Positions 43,044 through 51,293 of a stretch of DNA of 64,000 bases are shown here, in pieces. Under the pieces are notes generated by a model. It did not search any database. It was not told the DNA's origin and was given only the letters and a program-made list of their open reading frames with translations. The position numbers and the translations under genes are program-made. The stretch's first letter is position 1. Each line of letters begins with the position of its first letter. Source of the DNA: CAIYUC01 sp963682005 (GTDB taxonomy: Bacteria > Bacteroidota > Bacteroidia > Bacteroidales > FEN-979); assembly GCA_963682005.1 (NCBI GenBank), contig OY820914.1, positions 1,240,001-1,304,000 on the forward strand. The letters run 5' to 3'.

Positions 43044-43778
43044 ATGAACATAACCTGTATCGCCATCGATGATGAGCCCCTTGCACTGGATATCATCAGT
43101 GATTATTGCTCAAAGGTCCCGTTCCTGAACCTGATCAGGACATTCGACAATGCGATGGAATCCATCGAGTACATCCGGAACAACAGCATCGACCTGATAT
43201 TCCTCGACATCCAGATGGAGGACCTGACCGGTATCCAGCTGCTGAACGCCCTGAAGCACCGGCCTCACGTGATCTTTACAACGGCATTTGACACTTATGC
43301 CATTCAGGGATTCGACCTCGATGTGATGGATTATATGCTGAAGCCCATTTCTTTTGAGCGCTTTGTGAAAGGGGTTGACAAGGTGTATGAAAAGATCCAG
43401 CTCGACCATATGTTGAAGAACAAACCCGGCGCGGTGGCCACGGCTGCAGCAACGGGTTCGGGGGAGGCTTATTTCTTCGTAAAAACGGAAACCCGGATGG
43501 AAAAAGTGCTGTATTCGGAAGTGCTTTATGTGGAAGGGATGGGCGATTACTGGCGGATCATCACACGTAACAAAAAGATCATGAGCCTGCTGAATTATAA
43601 GAAGCTGGAAGAACTTTTGCCTGCAAACCGGTTCATCCGGGTGCATAAATCGTTCATCGTGGCACTGGACAAGATCGAAAGCATCGAACGGAACCGCATC
43701 AAGATCGCCGACCGGCTGGTACCCATCAGCGAAACCTACAAGAAGGTCTTTTTCGACATGATCGAGAAGAAGAAATAA
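43044..43778 (+). CDS. LytTR-family response regulator
   Basis: The 244-residue protein has a receiver domain (D9, D10, phosphoacceptor D55 in FLDIQM, KPISFERF lysine) and a C-terminal LytTR DNA-binding domain (FFVKTETRMEKVLYSEVLYVEGMGDYW, later FIRVHKSFIVALDKI). It pairs with the LytS-type kinase upstream. Target genes are not known. It is followed by a repeat and the convergent RNase R gene. Confidence 0.9.
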   Translation: MNITCIAIDDEPLALDIISDYCSKVPFLNLIRTFDNAMESIEYIRNNSIDLIFLDIQMEDLTGIQLLNALKHRPHVIFTTAFDTYAIQGFDLDVMDYMLKPISFERFVKGVDKVYEKIQLDHMLKNKPGAVATAAATGSGEAYFFVKTETRMEKVLYSEVLYVEGMGDYWRIITRNKKIMSLLNYKKLEELLPANRFIRVHKSFIVALDKIESIERNRIKIADRLVPISETYKKVFFDMIEKKK

Positions 43779-43826
43779 TCCTGAACCTCCCCCTCTCCGG
43801 TGCGGAGAGGTAATCACCGCTCAACA

Positions 43827-43919
43827 TACCCACCCCTCAAATCCCCTCCCAAAGTTCCCCGCGTACGCGGGGATCCAGGGAGGGGAAGACCCCGAGTACT
43901 CGGGGTCGGGGTGGGTACG
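43827..43919. repeat. Dispersed palindromic repeat, copy 5 (with inserted hairpin)
   Basis: The TACCCACCCC and GGGGTGGGTAC arms are as in other copies, but the inner loop contains TCCCCGCGTACGCGGGGA, a separate palindrome, and CCCCGAGTACTCGGGG. It lies between the convergent LytTR and RNase R genes. Confidence 0.75.
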
Positions 43920-43932
43920 AGGTGCTGGTATT

Positions 43933-46098
43933 CTATCCTACCAGCGAAAAATCCATTTGCTTCTTCGGCAGATCGATCCGCTTCACCCGGATTCTTACTT
44001 TGTCGCCAAGCTTGTACTGGTGGCCTTTCCTCGAGCCGATCACCTGGTAATTCTCCTCATCAAGGTAATAGAAATCATCCACCATATCCCTCAGCCGGAT
44101 CATCCCTTCGCACTTGGTCCCGGTGATCTCCGCATAGATCCCCCACTTGTTGACGCCCGAGATCAGCGCATCGAACTCCTGCCCGATCTTGTCAAGCATG
44201 TATTCCGCCTGCTTGTATTTCACCGACAGCCGCTCAGCGGATTCCGCCTTCCGTTCCATTTCCGATGAATGATCGCACCGGCCCTCATATTCTTCCTTAT
44301 TCGCTGATTTCCCGTTCGCGAGATACTCAAACAGCAGCCGGTGGACCATCAGGTCGGGATAACGGCGGATGGGCGAAGTGAAATGGGTGTAAAAAGGAAA
44401 GGAGAGCCCGTAATGCCCGATATTAACCGTCGTATAAAACGCTTTCGCCATTGTGCGGACCGCGATGGTCTCGATCATGTTCTCCTCGCCTTTTCCCTTG
44501 ATCTGCGCAAAGAGATTGTTGAATGAATCGGCCAGGCTCTTCCGCGAAGAGATCTTCATCTTGTAGCCAAGCTTCGAAACAAACTGGATGAACGTTTCAA
44601 GCTTCTCGGGAGTGGGTTGATCGTGAACGCGGTAGACGAAGGTCTTTGCATCCTTTGCTTCTCTCTTTTTACCCACCCATTCGGCGACTTTTTTGTTGGC
44701 AAGCAGCATGAAATCCTCGATCAGTTTGTTGGAATCCTTCATCTCCCGGATGAAGATCCGGAGCGGCTTCCCGTCTTTATCCAGCTCGAATTTTACTTCC
44801 TGTGTCTCGAAATTGAACGACCCTTTTTTGAAACGCTCTTCCCTCAGTTTCTTTGCCAGTCCGTCAAGGATGGAGATCTCTTCCTGGTACTCCCCGCGGC
44901 CGGTCTCGATGATCTGCTGGACCTCCTCATAATTGAACCTCCGGTCGGAGTGAATGATCGTTTTCCCGAACCATTCATGCAGGACATTGGCATTGTCATC
45001 CATCTCGAATACGGCTGAAAAGCAAAGCTTGTCCTTGTCGGGCTGGAGCGAGCAAAGCTGGTTTGAAAGCCGTTCGGGAAGCATCGGGATCACCCGGTCG
45101 ACAAGGTAGATCGACGTTCCGCGGTCGAAGGCTTCCTGGTCGATCGCTGTGCCGGGTTTCACATAATACGAAACATCCGCAATGTGGACACCGACCTCCC
45201 ACTTCCCGTCCGGCAATTTCTTCAGCGAAAGTGCATCATCAAAATCCTTGGCATCGGCCGGGTCAATGGTGATGGTAAAAACATCCCTGAAATCCTTTCT
45301 TTTTTTGATCTCTTCAGAAGGGATCTGTTCCGGGAATTTCTCCGCTTCTTTTTCAGATTTTGGGTTGAACGAGAGCGGGAACTCGAATTCCGCCAGGATC
45401 GACTGCATTTCCACGTTGTTCTCCCCCGGCTTCCCGAGTACATGGATCACTTCGCCGAAGGGGTTCTCCGACTGTGGCGGCCATTCTGTGATCGCCGCGA
45501 TCACCTTCTGCCCATTCTTTGCCCCGTTCAGGCTTCCTATGGGAATGAAAATATCGACAGGCATGCTGGCGCTGTCGGGGATGAGGAACGCAAACTTTTT
45601 TGACACCTCGATTGTACCGACGAATTGCTTTTTCTTCCGTTTGATGATCTCCACGATCTGCCCTTCGGTTTTCTTGCCTTTACGCTGAGGGAACAGGTGC
45701 ACTTTCACATGGTCGCCGTGAAGGGCGTGACCGGTATTGGTGGAAGCAATGAACACATCCTCGGTTTTATCATCAGGGATCACATACGCTTTTCCGGTCT
45801 GTTTCATGTCAACCGTGCCGGAAACGAAGGTCCTGGCTTCTCTCAGGTAGCGCTCGGTCGCGGTATTGATCTGGAATTTCCCCTTTTTGATCATGATCAG
45901 CTCCCCGGTTTCGTAGAGCCGGTCGATAATATCGCTTACCAGTTGTCTGCTTGCCCCGTCACTTATCCCAAGCCGGTGTGATATCTCCTTGTAATTGAAT
46001 CCCGAGAACGGGTTGTTCTGGAATGCCTCCAGCACACTCTTCACAAACGAGTTCACATTCCCTGTTGCATTCTTCTTATTGATCTTTTTCTTTTTCAT
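43933..46098 (-). CDS. rnr: Ribonuclease R
   Basis: The 721-residue exoribonuclease has an N-terminal winged-helix-like domain (about 15-75), cold-shock domains (about 80-240), the RNB catalytic domain with ITIDPADAKDFDDALSL holding the metal-binding aspartates, HIADVSYYV and FYTHFTSPIRRYPDLMVHR, and a C-terminal S1 domain (DALISGVNKWGIYAEI to KRIDLPKKQMDF). It degrades structured RNA 3' to 5'. The gene is intact and of typical length, convergent with the LytTR regulator. Confidence 0.95.
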   Translation of the reverse strand: MKKKKINKKNATGNVNSFVKSVLEAFQNNPFSGFNYKEISHRLGISDGASRQLVSDIIDRLYETGELIMIKKGKFQINTATERYLREARTFVSGTVDMKQTGKAYVIPDDKTEDVFIASTNTGHALHGDHVKVHLFPQRKGKKTEGQIVEIIKRKKKQFVGTIEVSKKFAFLIPDSASMPVDIFIPIGSLNGAKNGQKVIAAITEWPPQSENPFGEVIHVLGKPGENNVEMQSILAEFEFPLSFNPKSEKEAEKFPEQIPSEEIKKRKDFRDVFTITIDPADAKDFDDALSLKKLPDGKWEVGVHIADVSYYVKPGTAIDQEAFDRGTSIYLVDRVIPMLPERLSNQLCSLQPDKDKLCFSAVFEMDDNANVLHEWFGKTIIHSDRRFNYEEVQQIIETGRGEYQEEISILDGLAKKLREERFKKGSFNFETQEVKFELDKDGKPLRIFIREMKDSNKLIEDFMLLANKKVAEWVGKKREAKDAKTFVYRVHDQPTPEKLETFIQFVSKLGYKMKISSRKSLADSFNNLFAQIKGKGEENMIETIAVRTMAKAFYTTVNIGHYGLSFPFYTHFTSPIRRYPDLMVHRLLFEYLANGKSANKEEYEGRCDHSSEMERKAESAERLSVKYKQAEYMLDKIGQEFDALISGVNKWGIYAEITGTKCEGMIRLRDMVDDFYYLDEENYQVIGSRKGHQYKLGDKVRIRVKRIDLPKKQMDFSLVG

Positions 46099-46173
46099 AA
46101 TTCAAAATTCAAACTCCTAATTCATAATTAAAAGTGGTAATTATTATGCATTCCTGCATTGTGCATTCCTGCA

Positions 46174-47970
46174 TTATTCGTAATCCGTAATCCGTAATTC
46201 GTAATTAACTTCCGGGATCGCCTCCAGCAACATCTTTGTATACTCCATTTTCGGTGAGCGGTAGATTTCATCGGAGTCCCCCATTTCCACAATTTTTCCC
46301 GATTTCATAACGATCAGCCGGTCCGACATAAATCGTACCACCGACAAATCGTGCGAGATGAACAGGTAGGTAAATCCGAAATTCTTTTTCAGGTCATTCA
46401 GGAGGTTCAGTACCTGTGCCTGGACGGATACATCCAGGGCCGAAACCGATTCATCGCAGATGATCAGCTTCGGATTTACCGCCAGGGCCCGGGCGATGCA
46501 TATTCGTTGCCGTTGTCCTCCTGAAAATTCATGCGGATACCGGCCGAAATGATCAGCGTGAAGCCCCACCTGCCGCAGAAGCTCCATCGTCTTTTCTTTC
46601 TTTTCCTTGTTGTTTCCATACAGCTGATGAACGATCATCGGCTCCATGATGGATGCCCCGGCGGTGACCCTTGGATTTAGCGACGAATACGGATCCTGGA
46701 AAATGATCTGCAGGTGCTTTCTTGCTTCTCTAAGCTTTTCGGGTGAAAGATCCGCAAGGTTGATCCCTTCGTAGCTTATCTTTCCGGAGGTTGCCCGGAT
46801 CAGCTGAAGGATCGTCCTTCCCAGCGTGGTTTTCCCGCACCCCGATTCCCCGACGATGCCCATCGTTTCCCCGGGAAAGACTTCGAAAGAAACATCATCC
46901 ACCGCTTTTTTGAACCGGAGAGGTTTTCCGAATAGCGTTGTTTCCACAGGGAAGTAGGTTTTAACCCCCGTCACGGTCAATATAGGTGACCGCGCATAGA
47001 GGTCATGATGCAGTTGTTCCCGTTCCCCTGGAGTCACGTAATTGGCGGGCGAGAACAGTTCGTTTGCATTTTTTTCATGACCGGGTTGACTTCCGTTTGC
47101 TGTTGCAAGGAAATCATCTACGGTAGGCAATTTCTTCAATCTGACCCCGGCCGGCGGCCTGCAACTCAGCAAGCCCCTCGTATAGGGATGTACCGGGTTT
47201 GAAAAAACAGCTTTTGTCTCACCCTGCTCAACGATCTTCCCTTTATACATAACAAGCACGCGGTGGGCAAACCCTGCGATGAGCCCGAGATCATGGGTGA
47301 TGAAAATAATGCTCATTCCATGTTTCTTCTGAAGCTCTTTCATCAGTTCCAGGATCGTCTTCTGAACGGTCACATCCAGCGCCGTCGTCGGTTCGTCGGC
47401 GATCAGGATCTTCGGATTACAGGCCATCGCCATAGCGATCATCACCCGCTGCTTCTGTCCGCCTGACAACTGGTGCGGATAGGATTTATAGATCTGTTCC
47501 GGGTCCAGCAGCTTCACCTCGGAGAAAAGGCTGATGACTTTATTTTTTGCTTCTTTTTTGTCCGTATCCATGTGGGTCCGGATCGCTTCAATGACCTGGT
47601 TTCCGACTGTAAAAACGGGATTCAGCGATGTCATCGGTTCCTGGAAGATCATGGAAATGTCTTTGCCCCTGATCTTCCGGATCTCTTTTTCCTTTAGGGA
47701 GAGAAGATCCGTCCTGTCTCCATCTCCGCGGCTGAACCAGATATTCCCGTTCATCACCTTCCCCGGGGGGTCAGGAATCAGCCTGAGGATCGAGAGTGCC
47801 GTAACGGATTTTCCCGATCCCGATTCCCCTACAATTCCCAGGATCTCTCCTTTATCAACATTAAATGAAATATCCTCCACCGCAGTTGAAAACGTGTTTT
47901 CATTGCGGAATATCGTGGTCAGGTTTTTTATTTCAAGAATACTGTTTTCTGGCATTTCAGGTAATTTCAT
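46174..47970 (-). CDS. Duplicated ABC ATPase of a peptide/nickel-type uptake system
   Basis: This 598-residue protein fuses two ABC ATPase domains of the DppD/DppF (Opp) type. The first has GESGSGKS (Walker A), LSGGQKQRV and LIADEPTTALD; the second has GESGCGKT, FSGGQRQRI and LIICDESVSALD, with serine where proline is common. The oligopeptide ABC motif HPYTRGLLSCRPP lies between. It should energise uptake of oligopeptides or similar; no permease or binding protein gene is adjacent. The start is chosen at MKLPEMPENS; MPENS at 47955 is also possible, and longer forms overlap the ComF gene. Confidence 0.85.
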   Translation of the reverse strand: MKLPEMPENSILEIKNLTTIFRNENTFSTAVEDISFNVDKGEILGIVGESGSGKSVTALSILRLIPDPPGKVMNGNIWFSRGDGDRTDLLSLKEKEIRKIRGKDISMIFQEPMTSLNPVFTVGNQVIEAIRTHMDTDKKEAKNKVISLFSEVKLLDPEQIYKSYPHQLSGGQKQRVMIAMAMACNPKILIADEPTTALDVTVQKTILELMKELQKKHGMSIIFITHDLGLIAGFAHRVLVMYKGKIVEQGETKAVFSNPVHPYTRGLLSCRPPAGVRLKKLPTVDDFLATANGSQPGHEKNANELFSPANYVTPGEREQLHHDLYARSPILTVTGVKTYFPVETTLFGKPLRFKKAVDDVSFEVFPGETMGIVGESGCGKTTLGRTILQLIRATSGKISYEGINLADLSPEKLREARKHLQIIFQDPYSSLNPRVTAGASIMEPMIVHQLYGNNKEKKEKTMELLRQVGLHADHFGRYPHEFSGGQRQRICIARALAVNPKLIICDESVSALDVSVQAQVLNLLNDLKKNFGFTYLFISHDLSVVRFMSDRLIVMKSGKIVEMGDSDEIYRSPKMEYTKMLLEAIPEVNYELRITDYE

Positions 47971-48109
47971 ATCAAACGTACATCTTTTTTGCGGTTTTTT
48001 TACCATTGACGTATTACCTTTTTGATTTTCCCGGATTAATGTATTCATGATACCATATCGTAAGGTGCGGTCGTGACCGCACCCCCCGAAATCATAAAAA
48101 AATAAGCCT

Positions 48110-48799
48110 ATGATGTTCCTTTCCGATTTCTTCTCCCTGATCTTTCCCAACATCTGCGCCTGTTGCGGGAATAGCCTGTTCAAGCACGAAGAGGTGATCT
48201 GCAATTTTTGTGAGGTACGCCTGCCCAAAACGATGTATCACCATGGTGAAGAGAACCCTGTGACCGAAATTTTCAGGGGCCGGTCGGATATTTTCAGTGC
48301 AGCGGCCAGCTACCATTTCAATAAAGGAAATAAAGTCCAGTTTCTGGTTCATCAGCTGAAATACAAAAACCGGCCGGATATCGGGTTTTTCCTGGGTAAG
48401 CGCTATGGTCAGGACCTGAGGGACTCTCCTTTCTTCAAATCCGCAGATGTGATCATCCCTGTTCCTTTGCACAAAAAAAAGAAGGTAAAGCGCGGGTACA
48501 ACCAAAGCGAACAGTTTGCCAACGGCCTTGCCTGGTCGATGAAGATCCCTGTTGACATCACCACACTGGATAAAACCAAGGCGACCGAAACCCAGACAAA
48601 AAAATCCCGCTTCAAACGCTGGGAAAATGTAAAAGAGATTTTCACTGTTACCGATAAAGAAACGTTGAAGGGACAACACATTCTCCTCGTCGACGATGTG
48701 ATCACCACCGGGGCCACGATTGAGTCTTGTGTGATTGCCTTACAAGTTATCGATGGCGTCAGGATCAGCATAGCAGCCATCGCCGCAACCGGGCACTAA
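48110..48799 (+). CDS. ComF-family phosphoribosyltransferase-like protein
   Basis: The 229-residue protein has an N-terminal double zinc-finger-like region (CACCGNSLFKHEEVICNFCEV) and a type I phosphoribosyltransferase fold with the PRPP motif ILLVDDVITTGATIESC. ComF proteins act in DNA uptake in some species; in others their function is unclear. No other competence gene is near. Its start lies 140 bases upstream-divergent from the chosen ABC start. Confidence 0.87.
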   Translation: MMFLSDFFSLIFPNICACCGNSLFKHEEVICNFCEVRLPKTMYHHGEENPVTEIFRGRSDIFSAAASYHFNKGNKVQFLVHQLKYKNRPDIGFFLGKRYGQDLRDSPFFKSADVIIPVPLHKKKKVKRGYNQSEQFANGLAWSMKIPVDITTLDKTKATETQTKKSRFKRWENVKEIFTVTDKETLKGQHILLVDDVITTGATIESCVIALQVIDGVRISIAAIAATGH

Positions 48800-48806
48800 T
48801 AAATAA

Positions 48807-48846
48807 GGCTTCGTGTGGTACGCCTTGGCGTACCCAGCATGAAGCC
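48807..48846. repeat. Strong composite hairpin after the ComF gene
   Basis: Outer arms GGCTTCGTG/CATGAAGCC (one G-T pair) enclose a perfect palindrome GGTACGCCTTGGCGTACC at 48817-48834. No T-run follows. It may be a terminator-like or mobile palindrome; the rest of 48847-49072 shows no gene. Confidence 0.55.
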
Positions 48847-49072
48847 CGTGTTGCGCGGAATCCCGTCCTGGCTAAGAAGGCCAGCCGGCTATGCATTTTA
48901 AATCAAATAGAATTCGCTGTGGGAATCAGGATATGGAACTACTCATCGTGATTTTTTCACCGGGATTGGTAAAAACAGGAGATAATTTTTTGGATTATCA
49001 CGATTAAAGAACGTTTTTGTTAATAATATGCACGACACTACCGGGTTCACTTTCTGAACAATTTACCATTTA

Positions 49073-50224
49073 CTACGATTTTCTGTTTACAGTTTGTAAT
49101 CCGTTATGGGATTCCGGCGGACCTCGCACCGGACCAAACCGTTCGATGATGACCAATGTGCCCTGTTTACAATGCGGGCAGAGATCCGGATCGTAGTCAA
49201 GATGTTCGCGGCACAGTTGCTTCCAGTCTTTTCGATCCGTTTTCTTCGGGGGATTCATTCCAAGGGAACGTTGCAGCATCTGCAATTGAGGTCGGTTTAT
49301 GGATGCCAGCAGCCCGAAATGGCGTATGCGGACAAATCCCCTTGGCAGGATATGCTGGCAGAACCTGCGCAGGAATTCCACCCCTGAGAGATGCATTTGT
49401 TTTTGCTTGTTGTCGCGGTAATCCAGGTATTTGAACCCGACACCCTTTTCATCGATTGAAACCAGCCGGTGATTGCTGATCGCCGTTTTATGGGTATAGC
49501 GGCCCAGGTACTCCACCACCTGTTCGGGGCCGCCAAAAGGTTCCTTTGCGTACACGACCCAATTGGTTTTATAAAGCTCCCGGATAAAAGGGGAATCCTG
49601 CGGATAATGTTTCTGAAACTCCCCGATGAACTTGCCGCGAAACACGGTGGATAGGTTACCAACCGGGAAAAGATAGGCCTTGCCTGAATTCGATATTTTC
49701 ACCGGCTTCCAGTGGCCTTTGACATCCAATCCGCCTCCCGGAACAATGCAGTGCAGGTGCGGGTGCAGCGAGAGGTTCTGTCCCCAGGTATGCAAAACGG
49801 CGATCATTCCCGTCTCACAATGACGCAGGGTCCATGAGAATTGAGCCAGTGTTTGCCAGACAGAGCGGAACAGCGCGTTATACATCCCTGCAGGATCATG
49901 CAGGAATAAGCCGTTCAACTTGTCCGGAACGGTGAACACAACGTGGAAATATGGGACCGGAAGCAAGTCTTGCTTTCGGTTCTCGATCCATGCTTCCCGA
50001 TGGGTATTCTGGCATTTGGGGCAATGACGGTTGCGGCAGCTGTTGTATGAAATGCGGATATGCCCGCATTCTTCACAACGATCCTTGTGTCCGCCCAGCA
50101 CAGATGTGCGGCAATATTGGATAGCCCGTACTATCCGCTGCACATAGGTGTTGGGTCGGTGAGTCTGAACGAAGGAACTGCCGAAGCGGTCGATTACCTG
50201 GGCCAGTTCATATGCCGGTCTCAA
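49073..50224 (-). CDS. IS91-family HUH transposase
   Basis: The 383-residue protein has the N-terminal zinc-binding domain (CEECGHIRISYNSCRNRHCP), the HUH metal motif in LHPHLHCIVPGGG, and the paired tyrosines of the Y2 type in VEYLGRYTHKT, four residues apart. These enzymes move DNA by rolling-circle transposition. A C-terminal CPHCKQG motif could bind a second zinc. The frame is intact. It starts inside the recombinase stop codon (four-base overlap). Confidence 0.92.
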   Translation of the reverse strand: MRPAYELAQVIDRFGSSFVQTHRPNTYVQRIVRAIQYCRTSVLGGHKDRCEECGHIRISYNSCRNRHCPKCQNTHREAWIENRKQDLLPVPYFHVVFTVPDKLNGLFLHDPAGMYNALFRSVWQTLAQFSWTLRHCETGMIAVLHTWGQNLSLHPHLHCIVPGGGLDVKGHWKPVKISNSGKAYLFPVGNLSTVFRGKFIGEFQKHYPQDSPFIRELYKTNWVVYAKEPFGGPEQVVEYLGRYTHKTAISNHRLVSIDEKGVGFKYLDYRDNKQKQMHLSGVEFLRRFCQHILPRGFVRIRHFGLLASINRPQLQMLQRSLGMNPPKKTDRKDWKQLCREHLDYDPDLCPHCKQGTLVIIERFGPVRGPPESHNGLQTVNRKS

Positions 50225-51138
50225 CCCTGCTTATACAGGCGGTCGAACGGGCTAAAAAGGTTCGTGCGTCTTGGTTTGGCTACATGCAGGTAGATCATCG
50301 TCGTTACGATCCGTGTATGCCCCAGCAGTTCCTTGATTGAGAGGATGTCCATACCAAACTCGAGCAAGTGTGTTGCATAGCTGTGACGCAATGTATGAAG
50401 TGTGATTCCCTTTTGTAGCTTGCACTTCTTTACCGCTTCACGTAAGGCCCATTGCATGCCGCGCACACTTAAGGGAGAGCCGGGTTGCTGACCGTTGAAA
50501 AGGTAGTCTGCCGGCTGACAGGCATGATAATACTTGCGAAGACCATCAAGCATCAGGGGTGACAGAGGTACGTACCGGTCTTTGTGGTACTTGCTCTGCC
50601 GTACGTGGATCATCATCCTTCCGGAATCAATATCCGCTATTTTTAATCGGCTCGCTTCATGTGCGCGCAATCCGGCCGAATAGATCAGTGCCAATAATAT
50701 CCGGTGCTTTAATAGTTCCGGCGCTTTGAACAAAGCAATACATTCCTGATAGTTGAGCACCACCGGTAATTTTCGCTCATGCTTAAGACTGGGCAACTTG
50801 AAGGCTTTTTCCTTCATTCCCATCAACTGATAGCAATACCGCAAACCGTAGATGGTATGTTTGAACTGGCTTAAGGATGGCGTTTTTGATCTTCGGGCCA
50901 GATCGGCCAGGTAACGGTTAATCTGCTTCTCGCTGAGATCTTGCGGTAATTTTCGGTAGTGAAGGCAGATATGAGCGATTTTACGGGCATAATTTGAGAG
51001 TGTGCTCTTTGTCTGTCCCCTTAGAATAACCTTTTCCTCAAACTCCTGGTAAAGTTTTCGAAAGCCGGGAATCTCCAGACTAGCCCGTTCAACGATAGTA
51101 ATCGTTCTTTTTCTTACTTTAGATGTTGCTTTTTCCAT
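50221..51138 (-). CDS. Tyrosine recombinase (XerC/D-like) of the IS91-type element
   Basis: The 305-residue recombinase has an N-terminal SAM-like core-binding domain (about 20-105) and a catalytic domain with SAGLRAHEASRL (first arginine), HTLRHSYATHLLEFG (His-x-x-Arg), GHTRIVTT and the C-terminal tyrosine in TMIYLHV. All catalytic residues are present. It is the upstream gene of the pair with the transposase. Such recombinases may resolve transposition intermediates, but this is inferred from linkage. Confidence 0.9.
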   Translation of the reverse strand: MEKATSKVRKRTITIVERASLEIPGFRKLYQEFEEKVILRGQTKSTLSNYARKIAHICLHYRKLPQDLSEKQINRYLADLARRSKTPSLSQFKHTIYGLRYCYQLMGMKEKAFKLPSLKHERKLPVVLNYQECIALFKAPELLKHRILLALIYSAGLRAHEASRLKIADIDSGRMMIHVRQSKYHKDRYVPLSPLMLDGLRKYYHACQPADYLFNGQQPGSPLSVRGMQWALREAVKKCKLQKGITLHTLRHSYATHLLEFGMDILSIKELLGHTRIVTTMIYLHVAKPRRTNLFSPFDRLYKQG

Positions 51139-51195
51139 AGTATAAAGATTTTGTGGTGAAATTCATTTATACTACATTTATGGAAAATTGTCACT

Positions 51196-51227
51196 ATCCC
51201 GTTCCCGGGGTTATCCCGGGACGGGAT
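51196..51227. repeat. GC-rich hairpin at the putative end of the IS91-type element
   Basis: Arms ATCCCGTTCCCGGG (51196-51209) and CCCGGGACGGGAT (51215-51227) pair with one bulged T and a five-base loop. Position just outside the recombinase gene fits an element terminus. Confidence 0.55.
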
Positions 51228-51241
51228 TTAGTGCAACTTAC

Positions 51242-51293
51242 GGTACCCTCCCTACAAGTAGGGAGGGGAAGACCGAAGGTCGGGGTGGGTACG
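51242..51293. repeat. Dispersed palindromic repeat, copy 6 (left arm shortened)
   Basis: Keeps GTACCC, the CCCTACAAGTAGGGAGG hairpin and the GGTCGGGGTGGGTACG end, but lacks part of the left arm. It ends directly at the stop codon of the lamin-tail gene. Confidence 0.75.

Larger units (their letters stand above)
49073..51230. mobile_element. IS91-type two-gene insertion element
   Basis: Transposase and tyrosine recombinase genes overlap by four bases and form one unit. The outer ends are not resolved: IS91-type elements lack terminal inverted repeats and duplications. The hairpin at 51196-51227 may mark the upstream end, and the other end lies somewhere between 48800 and 49073. Confidence 0.7.

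Noticed and set aside
43110..43817. 235-residue minus-strand open frame opposite the LytTR regulator
   Set aside because: It is the complement of a clear receiver-LytTR gene; no domain or start context.
48048..48228. Longer N-terminus for the double ABC ATPase
   Set aside because: It would overlap the ComF gene on the other strand, has no domain content, and includes non-typical sequence; the ATPase domain starts after 47970.
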